The translations under genes were made by a program, and so were the position numbers. From Nitratireductor basaltis (GTDB lineage Bacteria > Pseudomonadota > Alphaproteobacteria > Rhizobiales > Rhizobiaceae), in contig NZ_JMQM01000002.1 of the NCBI RefSeq assembly GCF_000733725.1, forward strand, positions 620,001 through 684,000: a stretch of 64,000 nt of DNA, written 5' to 3'. The notes under the pieces are model-generated. The model did not search any database, had not been told where the DNA came from, and saw nothing but the letters and a program-made list of their open reading frames with translations. Positions within the stretch are counted from its first letter, which is position 1. The number at the start of each line of letters is the position of its first letter. Below, piece after piece: positions 1-7,101 of the stretch.

Positions 1-628
1 CGCGAACCCGGAACTTGCCACGCGGTTCGATCGGAAGGCACTGACATTCACCGGCGCTGACGGTGATGGCTTCGTCCTCATGGAGCAGGCAGAAGACCCA
101 CGCGAAGCATGGCTGGGCGGCGGTGTCGGTGGGGACCAGGCGATACGGGGTTTCCACGGTGCGAAGATGGTGCTTGCCGACGGTACAGCAACCAAGGAGT
201 TGCTCAAGTACATGTCGTTTGAATCAGTGGGCACCGAAGGCGCCGTGGAGCGCTTCGAGCGTCGTGACGGCAACGCTGCCGAAATCATTGACGTGGAGAC
301 ACGCACTGATCTGCCGCGCTCGCGCGAAGGGGCCGGTTCGGTCCACCACATCGCGTTCGCCGTGGCCGACGATGAGGCGCAGCTCCAGGTCCGCGCGGCA
401 CTCGTCGAAGCGGGGATGCGCATAACTCCGGTGATTGATCGCGACTATTTCCATTCGATCTATTTCCGGGCGCCTGGCGGAGTCCTGTTCGAGATTGCCA
501 CCAATCAGCCGGGCTTCGCCCGCGATGAAGATCCCGAGCATCTGGGCGAACAGTTGCGCGTTCCCGCCCAGCACGCTCATCTGAAACCTCATCTCGAGAA
601 AGTGCTGCCCGCAATTGGAGACAACTGA
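1..628 (+). CDS. VOC-family ring-cleaving dioxygenase (MhqO/LinE-like), 5' truncated by the window
   Basis: The reading frame is open from base 2 and ends at TGA 626-628, so the N-terminal part lies outside the window. The visible part holds the C-terminal vicinal-oxygen-chelate module with a candidate metal triad: the HHIAF histidine, the histidine in YFHSIYF and the glutamate in LFEIATN. This order is typical of extradiol dioxygenases acting on hydroquinone- or catechol-like rings with Fe(II) or Mn(II). The stop overlaps the start of the next gene by one base (TGATG), so the two are translationally coupled. In Bacillus, MhqO dioxygenases and MhqD hydrolases belong to one quinone-detoxification regulon. 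A similar role here is inference, and the substrate cannot be read from sequence. Confidence 0.85.
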   Translation, partial: ANPELATRFDRKALTFTGADGDGFVLMEQAEDPREAWLGGGVGGDQAIRGFHGAKMVLADGTATKELLKYMSFESVGTEGAVERFERRDGNAAEIIDVETRTDLPRSREGAGSVHHIAFAVADDEAQLQVRAALVEAGMRITPVIDRDYFHSIYFRAPGGVLFEIATNQPGFARDEDPEHLGEQLRVPAQHAHLKPHLEKVLPAIGDN

Positions 629-1527
629 TGGCCGTCAGCTTCTATGAACATGTCAAGCTCCCCGGCGATGCGGCCGGGGAGACGCTTCTGTTTCTCTTTC
701 ACGGCACTGGTGGAGACGAGCGTCAGCTAGTCGCGCTGGGGCAGCAGGTTGTGCCCGGCGCAACGATCATCGCCCCACTTGGGGATGTGAGCGAGCACGG
801 GGCTGCACGCTTCTTCCGGCGTACGGGCGAGGGTGTTTATGACATGGACGATCTGCGCCGCGCAGTCGACAAGATGGGAGCGTTCATCGCGGCGCATATC
901 GGGGAGACGCAGGCCAAACGGGTGCTGGGGCTTGGCTATTCCAATGGTGCGAATATCCTGGCGAGCGTGATTTTCGCGCAGCCGAACATGTTCGATCAGG
1001 CGGTGCTGATGCATCCGCTCATTCCGTTCAAGCCCGAGATAGGCGGAAACCTGGCGACGCGCATTCTGCTCACCGCAGGGCGGCGTGACCCGATCTGCCC
1101 CCCGGACTTGACCAACCGTCTCGTCAGCTGGCTGGAAGCAGCAGAAGGTGATGTCGTTACGGAATGGCACGAAGGCGGGCATGAACTGCGCGAAAGCGAG
1201 GTGGATGCAGCGCGTAGCTTTTTCGCCTCTGCGGCAGGTCAGCAGGAGCCCGCGCCTATCCGGCAGGAAAGCGGGCCTCGGCGCGGACGATATGTCTACT
1301 CCATTGAGGGCGACGAAGCCGAACTGACCTACGCGCTCAGCGACGGACGCATGATTATCGACCACACCTATGTGCCACCTGATCTCAGAGAGAAGGGAAT
1401 CGCACTGAAGCTGGTCGAGCGTGCGGTCGAAGATGCGCGGGAGAGGGGCTTGAAGGTGACGCCCCTTTGCTCCTATGCCGCCGCACAGTTCCGGCGGCAC
1501 AGGGAATGGCAGGACCTATTGGCCTGA
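628..1527 (+). CDS. Alpha/beta hydrolase (phospholipase/carboxylesterase type) fused to a small GNAT domain
   Basis: A 299-residue two-domain protein. Residues 1-205 form an alpha/beta hydrolase of the phospholipase/carboxylesterase family: oxyanion segment HGTGGD (25-30), nucleophile elbow GYSNGA with Ser105, and probable Asp154 and His185 completing the triad. Residues from about 220 to the end form a short GNAT domain of the YidJ type, with the acetyl-CoA loop at REKGIALKL (254-262). It shares one base with the upstream dioxygenase, so the pair is an operon. MhqD-like esterases accompany MhqO-like dioxygenases in quinone stress operons, and the fused acetyltransferase adds an unassigned activity. 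It is convergent with ask, 11 bases away. Confidence 0.85.
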   Translation: MAVSFYEHVKLPGDAAGETLLFLFHGTGGDERQLVALGQQVVPGATIIAPLGDVSEHGAARFFRRTGEGVYDMDDLRRAVDKMGAFIAAHIGETQAKRVLGLGYSNGANILASVIFAQPNMFDQAVLMHPLIPFKPEIGGNLATRILLTAGRRDPICPPDLTNRLVSWLEAAEGDVVTEWHEGGHELRESEVDAARSFFASAAGQQEPAPIRQESGPRRGRYVYSIEGDEAELTYALSDGRMIIDHTYVPPDLREKGIALKLVERAVEDARERGLKVTPLCSYAAAQFRRHREWQDLLA

Positions 1528-1538
1528 GGAGGCGGCTT

Positions 1539-3029
1539 TTACGCCGCCTTCCTGATTGGTGCTTCTTCCTGGCTCTCGATGAAGGCGCTGTGCAGCGCCT
1601 TCACGGCCTCGTCGCAGTCTTCGCTGCGCACCACGAACTGAACATCAACGCAGCGTCCGGTCTCATGGGACGAGATCGGCTCGATGCCGGCCTTGTCCAG
1701 CGCCTGCAGACCTTTCAGCATAACGCCGAGGCCCTTCAGCTCGCGGCCAATGACCGACACGATGCTTGCGCGGCGCGTCGTGATGCGGGCTGAGGGATAA
1801 CGCTCCTTCAGATCGCGCTCCACGCGACGAACCGCCTTCAGCGGAGCCTCGACGTGGTGGACGATCGAGTTGGCATTGGAGGTCTTGGAGACGATGCGCA
1901 CACGGTGGCGGGTCAGCATCTCCAGAATGGAAGCGTCATACCCCTTTACGCCCACCATATCCTGTTCGAACAGCTCGAAGGAGGTGATGGGCAGTCCGGT
2001 GACCATCTCGACACCGGCTTCGGTTGCAGGCTCCGCATCGATCAGGGTGCCGGGATCATGCGGCTCGAAGGCGTTGGCAACGCGCAGCGGCACGCCGGCC
2101 TGACGCAGGGTCTTGGCCGCGTTGGGGTGGATTGCCTCCATGCCCATATTGGACAACTGATCGGCCACGTCATAATTCGTGCGACCGATCTTGCGGACAT
2201 TGTCTGTGCCCACCAGGCGAGGATCCGCGCTGGAGAGGTGGAACTCCTTGTGAATGATCGCCTCGCGTGCTGCCGTCAGGGCAGCGATGGTTGCGAACGT
2301 CACTTCGGAGTAGCCACGGTCAAACTCGCGCATCAGGCCCTCGCGGCACTGGGTATAGCCGGTGACAATGGGCAGTTCCCGTTCGAATTTCACGTCGGCG
2401 AAGGCGCGTTCGATCCGCTCATGCAGATCCGGCTGCGTTTCGTCGCGCCAGCCAGTCAGATCGATAAAGCGCGCATTGACGCCGCGACGACGCAGAAGCA
2501 GCGTCAGATTGTTGGCGGAATGCGCTTCGCCGAGTGCAGAAAGCATCTCGCGAATGGTCTGCATATGCTCCACGAGCTGGAAATGACCGTAGGAGCACAG
2601 ACGCTGCAGGTCGATCAGGCAGCCGCGTGCGCCTTCGATGCGCTCGCGAACGAAATCATCCGCAGCATTCCTGTCGCCGGCATCATCGAAGAGTTCGGCA
2701 TTGATTTCGAGCATGGCACGGCTGACGTTCGAAAGTGAATCCATCCAGCCGTGATCATTGTCGGCATGAGCGAAGAGCGCATAGACACCCGGTTCGCCGG
2801 ACTTCTTGTGCTCAAGCAGCTTGTCGGTAATGCCGCCGAAGGCCGAGACGACGAAGACACGCTCGTAGAGCTCAGCCCCTTTTCGATTTCCGATCAGGAT
2901 CGTGTCCAGAAGCTCGCGGGCACGGCTCATCGACGTGCCGCCGATTTTCTCCACCGTGTGATTGCCGCGTTTTTCTTCCGGCGCAGCGCGCATCTGCGCG
3001 CCACGCTTCGTCTTGTTCTCATGTGTCAT
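1539..3029 (-). CDS. ask: Ectoine-pathway aspartate kinase (Ask_Ect)
   Basis: Phosphorylates aspartate, the first step toward aspartate-semialdehyde for ectoine synthesis. The 496-residue protein has the kinase motif VEKIGGTSMS near residue 27, the diverged form seen in ectoine-specific aspartokinases, and two C-terminal ACT-like segments (around SIVSVIGREL and VDVQFVVRS). Dedicated Ask_Ect enzymes are thought to be relieved of the feedback inhibition that limits housekeeping aspartokinase. It is the last gene of ectABCD-ask, 23 bases after ectD. The start at 3029 has a weak ribosome site, and an internal ATG at 2993 is an alternative. Confidence 0.93.
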   Translation of the reverse strand: MTHENKTKRGAQMRAAPEEKRGNHTVEKIGGTSMSRARELLDTILIGNRKGAELYERVFVVSAFGGITDKLLEHKKSGEPGVYALFAHADNDHGWMDSLSNVSRAMLEINAELFDDAGDRNAADDFVRERIEGARGCLIDLQRLCSYGHFQLVEHMQTIREMLSALGEAHSANNLTLLLRRRGVNARFIDLTGWRDETQPDLHERIERAFADVKFERELPIVTGYTQCREGLMREFDRGYSEVTFATIAALTAAREAIIHKEFHLSSADPRLVGTDNVRKIGRTNYDVADQLSNMGMEAIHPNAAKTLRQAGVPLRVANAFEPHDPGTLIDAEPATEAGVEMVTGLPITSFELFEQDMVGVKGYDASILEMLTRHRVRIVSKTSNANSIVHHVEAPLKAVRRVERDLKERYPSARITTRRASIVSVIGRELKGLGVMLKGLQALDKAGIEPISSHETGRCVDVQFVVRSEDCDEAVKALHSAFIESQEEAPIRKAA

Positions 3030-3052
3030 TTTCAGGTCTACAGCCTTTCTGG

Positions 3053-3985
3053 TTACACCAGGCGCCCCGTCTCGACCTTGACCGGAGTCGGTTCGCCGCG
3101 TTCGGCGAGAAAGTCAGGGCGGGGCTTGTTCGCGCCGAACGGCTCGGTGAGCTGGTTCGACATTGCGTTGAACACGAAGAAGGCATTCGAACGCGGGAAA
3201 GGGGTAATGTTTCCGTTCGAACCATGCATGGTGTTGCAGTCGAACAGAACGAGAGTACCCGCATTGCCGGTCGCGGTGGTGATGCCGTGGTCCGAGGCAA
3301 GCTTCGTAAGAGCCTCCGGGGACGGAACACCCACCTCCTGCTTCTTCAACGAAGATTTGTGGTTGTCTTCCGGGGTTTCGCCGGCACATGCCACAAAGGT
3401 CTTGTGAGAGCCGGGCATCAGCATCAGCGGACCGTTGTTTGCATCATTGTCCGTCAGGAGCAGCGAGGCAGAAATGGCGCGCATGCGCGGCATGCCATCT
3501 TCCGCATGCCAGGTCTCAAAATCGGAATGCCAGTAGAATTCCTTGCCCGTGAAGCCGGGTTTGTAGTTCAGGCGTGACTGATGAATGTAAACATCATCGC
3601 CCAACAGAAAGCTAACGATGCCTGCAAGGCGTCGGTCAGCAGCCAGGCGCATGAAAAGCGGGCTCTGTTCCGGCAGCTTGAAGATGGTACGGACTTCGTC
3701 GGAGTCCGGTTCCGTTACAACACTGCCTTCCATGAGGTCACGTTCACCGCCGCGAAGGGCGGCTGACTCGGCTACGAGAGCCTCGACTTCTTCTTTTGTG
3801 AAAAGATCCTTCAGTATCAGAAAACCGTCACGATCAAACTGATCCGCCTGCTGGGCGGTAAGCGGCGCATCGGGGCGCCATTGGGACCAGACCACCTTAT
3901 CCTCGCGCGGCAGCCACTTTTCTTCCTGCAGCCGGCTTGGATAGGGGTCGCTGGTTCGGTCGACCGGATTTGTGATGGCAGACAT
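3053..3985 (-). CDS. ectD: Ectoine 5-hydroxylase
   Basis: Fe(II)/2-oxoglutarate dioxygenase converting ectoine to 5-hydroxyectoine in the cytoplasm. At 310 residues it has the usual family length. The iron-binding facial triad is visible as His153-x-Asp155 in YWHSDFETWH and His254 in NTMHGSNGN. The signature around YKPGFTGKEFYWHSDFETW is highly conserved in EctD. Its position between ectC and ask means hydroxyectoine is produced by the same transcript. The 49-base gap after ectC is the longest in the operon. Confidence 0.96.
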   Translation of the reverse strand: MSAITNPVDRTSDPYPSRLQEEKWLPREDKVVWSQWRPDAPLTAQQADQFDRDGFLILKDLFTKEEVEALVAESAALRGGERDLMEGSVVTEPDSDEVRTIFKLPEQSPLFMRLAADRRLAGIVSFLLGDDVYIHQSRLNYKPGFTGKEFYWHSDFETWHAEDGMPRMRAISASLLLTDNDANNGPLMLMPGSHKTFVACAGETPEDNHKSSLKKQEVGVPSPEALTKLASDHGITTATGNAGTLVLFDCNTMHGSNGNITPFPRSNAFFVFNAMSNQLTEPFGANKPRPDFLAERGEPTPVKVETGRLV

Positions 3986-4034
3986 TTTCGCTTCTCCTTC
4001 TTCCTTTGGATTGGAAGGCGCGAGAAGTTTTATC

Positions 4035-4430
4035 TCACGCCTCTTCGGCCTCGAGTGCGTAGGAGCCGTCTTCCTGGTGAACTTCCTTTCCCGTCACCGG
4101 CGGGTTGAACACACAAGCCATGATCATCGGCTTGTCGTTCGCACGCAGGATATGCTTGTCGTGCTGGTCCAGCGCGTACATCACGCCCGGGCGGATCTGA
4201 TGGATCTCCCCAGTCGCGAGATCCTCAATCGAGCCTGTACCGTCCACGCAATACACGCTCTCAAGATGGTTCTTGTAGTGCATCTCGAGTTCGGCGTTGG
4301 CATGGATCGTGGTGATGTGGAAGCTGAAGCCCATATTATCGGACTTCAGGAGCAGACGAACACTGTCCCACCCATCGGAGTGGATATGGCGTTCGGTACC
4401 TTTCGCTTCGTTCAGGTCACGTATGATCAT
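4035..4430 (-). CDS. ectC: L-ectoine synthase
   Basis: Cupin-fold enzyme that cyclises N-gamma-acetyl-L-2,4-diaminobutyrate to ectoine with loss of water. At 131 residues it has the normal length. It begins [16 protein letters not shown] and shows cupin motifs around [15 protein letters not shown] and [11 protein letters not shown], which supply the metal and substrate ligands of the family. It follows ectB by only 6 bases, so translation is probably coupled. Confidence 0.96.
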   Translation of the reverse strand: MIIRDLNEAKGTERHIHSDGWDSVRLLLKSDNMGFSFHITTIHANAELEMHYKNHLESVYCVDGTGSIEDLATGEIHQIRPGVMYALDQHDKHILRANDKPMIMACVFNPPVTGKEVHQEDGSYALEAEEA

Positions 4431-4436
4431 CTGAAA

Positions 4437-5726
4437 TCACTCCGCTGCAATCTTGGTGGAACGTGCAATTTCACCAACGGCCTCTTCGAGAATGTCGAGA
4501 CCACGGGTAAAGGTTCCAATTTCAATGTTGATCGGGCACAGAATTTTCACCACCTCGTCGTGCGCACCCGAGGTTTCGATGATGAGGCCTGCTGCAAAGC
4601 AGCGTGCGCAGATCTCGCTGGCAAGCTCGCCAGAGCCCACGTCAATGCCTTGCATCATGCCACGGCCCTTCAGGCGCGCGTCGGGAAGCATGGACGCGAT
4701 TTCGCCAAGGCGTTTGGTCATCAGGTCGGCGCGCTTGCGGATTTCCGTCTGGAAATCGCTGTCGGCCCAGTACTTCTCCAGAGCGACACGTGCGGTCACG
4801 AAGGCATGGTTGTTGCCTCGAAAAGTGCCGTTGTGCTCCGCGGGGCCGAAAATGTCATGCTCCGGCTTGATGAGCAGTGTGGCGAGGGGCAGGCCAAAGC
4901 CCGACAGCGATTTCGCCATCGTGATCATGTCCGGCTCCACTCCCATCTCCTCGAAGGAGAAGAAGGAACCGGTACGTCCGCAGCCGGCCTGGATGTCATC
5001 CACGATGAACATCGCGCCATGCGCACGGGCGATTTCGGCTACGCGACGCACCCAGTTGCGCGATGCGGCATTGAGGCCACCTTCGCCCTGAACCGTCTCA
5101 AGGATGATCGCTGCCGGCGGCTCGATACCGCTGGATGGCTCGGAAAGCATGCGGTTCAGGAAGTCGGCCGTATCGACATCCTTGCCCATCGAGCCTTCGA
5201 AGGGCATGCGCGTGACACCGGTCAGCGGAACGCCAGCACCGCCACGGTGATAGCCGTTGCCCGTTGCGGCCAGCGCACCGAGCGTCACGCCATGGAAGCC
5301 GTTGGTGAACGAGATCACGTTGGTACGACCTGTCACCTTGCGCGCAAGCTTGAGCGCTGCCTCAACCGCGTTCGCGCCGGTCGGGCCCATGAACATCATT
5401 CGATAGTCCATGTTGCGCGGCTTCAGCACGATGCGTTCGAATGCCTCGAGAAACGCTGCCTTTGCGCTCGTATGCATGTCGAGGCCGTGGGTGACGCCGT
5501 CATTGGTGATGTAGTCGACCAAAGCCGTCTTCATGTCCGGGTCGTTATGCCCGTAATTGAGCGACGAGCAGCCGGCGAGGAAGTCGATATATTCCTTGCC
5601 GTCGGCACCTTTCAGCGTTGCGCCGCTGGCTTTCTCGAAAACAACCGGAAAGCTGCGGCAATAGGAGCGCGCAGCCGATTCCCGGCGTTCAAATACAGCT
5701 TTATCGTCCGTCGTAACGGTCGTCAT
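4437..5726 (-). CDS. ectB: Diaminobutyrate--2-oxoglutarate aminotransferase
   Basis: PLP enzyme that transaminates L-aspartate-4-semialdehyde to L-2,4-diaminobutyrate, with glutamate as amino donor. The 429-residue class III aminotransferase shows the cofactor region VDDIQAGCGRTG and the PLP lysine in MAKSLSGFGLP. The N-terminal ESAARSYCRSFP is typical of EctB rather than of ornithine or GABA aminotransferases. It is the second gene of the ectoine operon, 42 bases after ectA. Confidence 0.96.
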   Translation of the reverse strand: MTTVTTDDKAVFERRESAARSYCRSFPVVFEKASGATLKGADGKEYIDFLAGCSSLNYGHNDPDMKTALVDYITNDGVTHGLDMHTSAKAAFLEAFERIVLKPRNMDYRMMFMGPTGANAVEAALKLARKVTGRTNVISFTNGFHGVTLGALAATGNGYHRGGAGVPLTGVTRMPFEGSMGKDVDTADFLNRMLSEPSSGIEPPAAIILETVQGEGGLNAASRNWVRRVAEIARAHGAMFIVDDIQAGCGRTGSFFSFEEMGVEPDMITMAKSLSGFGLPLATLLIKPEHDIFGPAEHNGTFRGNNHAFVTARVALEKYWADSDFQTEIRKRADLMTKRLGEIASMLPDARLKGRGMMQGIDVGSGELASEICARCFAAGLIIETSGAHDEVVKILCPINIEIGTFTRGLDILEEAVGEIARSTKIAAE

Positions 5727-5768
5727 GGTTCTTCCTTTCGGGTTGTTTCGCTGCGGGCGCGCCTGCCT

Positions 5769-6311
5769 TCAGGCGGCGCTGCGTGCCGCATTCATCAGCG
5801 AGATCGTCACCATGTGCTCGGTGGCGTGCTCGCCGTCGAAATGTTCTTCCTTGCGGAAGTAGGGCTCGTCGCTCAGCTTGGCGCCCTGTGAGCGCGCAAA
5901 GGAGCGGAACAGCGCCCAACTGGCATCATTGTCGCGGGTGATGGTGGTCTTGATCGTGTCGACCTGGTCGCAGCAGTCGCGTTCAAGCAGCGCGTTCAGC
6001 ATGCGCTTGGCGACACCATTCCCCTGGGCGCGCTCGTCGACGGCAACCTGCCACACGAAAAGCGTGCTCGGATCATCCGGCATCAGATAGCCCGAGATCC
6101 AGCCAAGAATCTCGCCATCGTCCCGTTCGGCAACGACACAGGTATCCGCGAAGTGATCGCACTGCAGGAGGTTGCAGTAGAGGGAATTCTCGTCGAGCGG
6201 ATGGCAGGAGCGGATGAGATTCCACACGGCAGTGCCGTCCTCGGTGACCGGCGTGCGGAATGAAAATGTCCCGGAATTTTTCCGGACAAGTTTGATCTCA
6301 CTGGGGCTCAT
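5769..6311 (-). CDS. ectA: L-2,4-diaminobutyrate N-gamma-acetyltransferase
   Basis: GNAT enzyme that acetylates diaminobutyrate with acetyl-CoA, the first committed step of ectoine synthesis. The acetyl-CoA loop lies in VDERAQGNGVAKRML. I chose the ATG at 6311, beginning MSPSEIKLVRK, because the ribosome site AGGAGA sits just upstream on the minus strand. This gives 180 residues, typical of EctA. An upstream in-frame start at 6362 would overlap the probable promoter. First gene of ectABCD-ask. Confidence 0.95.
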   Translation of the reverse strand: MSPSEIKLVRKNSGTFSFRTPVTEDGTAVWNLIRSCHPLDENSLYCNLLQCDHFADTCVVAERDDGEILGWISGYLMPDDPSTLFVWQVAVDERAQGNGVAKRMLNALLERDCCDQVDTIKTTITRDNDASWALFRSFARSQGAKLSDEPYFRKEEHFDGEHATEHMVTISLMNAARSAA

Positions 6312-6334
6312 GACTCTCCTCTTCGTTGCGCTTA

Positions 6335-6362
6335 ATATTACGATCAGCGAACCATATTTCAA
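6335..6362 (-). promoter_or_regulatory. Putative ectABCD-ask promoter
   Basis: On the minus strand TTGAAA (6362-6357) and TAATAT (6340-6335) are separated by 16 bases, a good sigma-70-like pair. Transcription would start near 6328 and give a very short leader before the ectA ribosome site. Stress-induced ect promoters can be complex, so this is a sequence-based proposal only. Confidence 0.5.
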
Positions 6363-6424
6363 CCGCTGCAGGATAAAAAAGTTCCGACAAGGCCGAAAAA
6401 GCCGCTAAACGGCGGGAATTAAAG

Positions 6425-6440
6425 GCGAAATATCTTTCGC
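6425..6440. promoter_or_regulatory. 16-bp palindrome, candidate operator of the divergent MarR regulator
   Basis: The perfect inverted repeat GCGAAA-TATC-TTTCGC lies in the ectA/marR intergenic region, about 60 bases upstream of the regulator ATG and about 63 bases upstream of the ect -35 hexamer. Size and symmetry suit a winged-helix dimer such as MarR/EctR. Its position closer to the regulator suggests autoregulation. Binding is inferred. Confidence 0.4.
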
Positions 6441-6499
6441 TAATCAAAATAAAGAATTTCTGCTATCAAAAGACCGTGGGCAGCACGATCAGGTGGGCA

Positions 6500-6976
6500 A
6501 TGGAAGACCGGACACAAACGACATTGATAGCGCTCCGGCGCATATTGCGGGCGACGGAGCTAAACGCGCGCAGGCTTGCGAAGGCCACGGGGCTGACGAC
6601 GCCACAGCTGATCGTGTTGGAGATCGTGACCGCAGCCGGGCGCGCAACGCCGAAGGACATCGCAGGCAAGGCGGGAATTGGACAGGCGACGGCGACCTCG
6701 CTGGTCGACAAGCTTGAAACAGCGGGGCTTGTAACGCGTACGCGGGGCGAGCGTGACAGGCGCGTGGTCTGGGTGGCCCCAACCGATGCCGGCAAGCAGA
6801 TGATCGATTCCGCTCCGGATCCCCTGCAGCGCACATTCTCCGACCAGTTCGAGCGGCTGCCGGATTGGGAACAAGCCATGATCGTGGCGGCGCTTGAAAA
6901 GGTCGGAGCCATGTTGAATGCCGAGATGATCGACGCATCCCCGCTTCTCGATGTCGGAGCAGTAGACCGGCGTTGA
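6500..6976 (+). CDS. ectR: MarR-family regulator, likely ectoine repressor (EctR-like)
   Basis: The 158-residue winged-helix protein has its DNA-binding region around TPKDIAGKAGIGQATATSLVDKLE and the wing at RTRGERDRRVVWV, a standard MarR layout. It is divergent from ectABCD-ask. EctR1 of methylotrophs is a MarR protein that represses ect genes, and the same genetic neighbourhood recurs in other ectoine producers. I chose ATG 6500 because AGGTGG precedes it with suitable spacing. A GTG at 6476 would add 8 residues but has no clear ribosome site. Ligand or signal is unknown. Confidence 0.8.
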   Translation: MEDRTQTTLIALRRILRATELNARRLAKATGLTTPQLIVLEIVTAAGRATPKDIAGKAGIGQATATSLVDKLETAGLVTRTRGERDRRVVWVAPTDAGKQMIDSAPDPLQRTFSDQFERLPDWEQAMIVAALEKVGAMLNAEMIDASPLLDVGAVDRR

Positions 6977-7101
6977 TGCCTGGCGATGGTGACGGAAAGG
7001 GCGGGTGATGCCGGGAAATCTCCCTTCATGCCTCGCCTTCGCCGCGATTGCTGCTATCCTGAAACCTGACGCATAAACGCGCGCTGAAACGGATCGCAGC
7101 C

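Noticed and set aside
3972-5891. 639-codon open frame on the plus strand opposite ectB/ectC/ectD
   Set aside because: It is a GC-rich antisense shadow of recognised ectoine genes; its translation is His/Arg/Cys-rich and matches no family.
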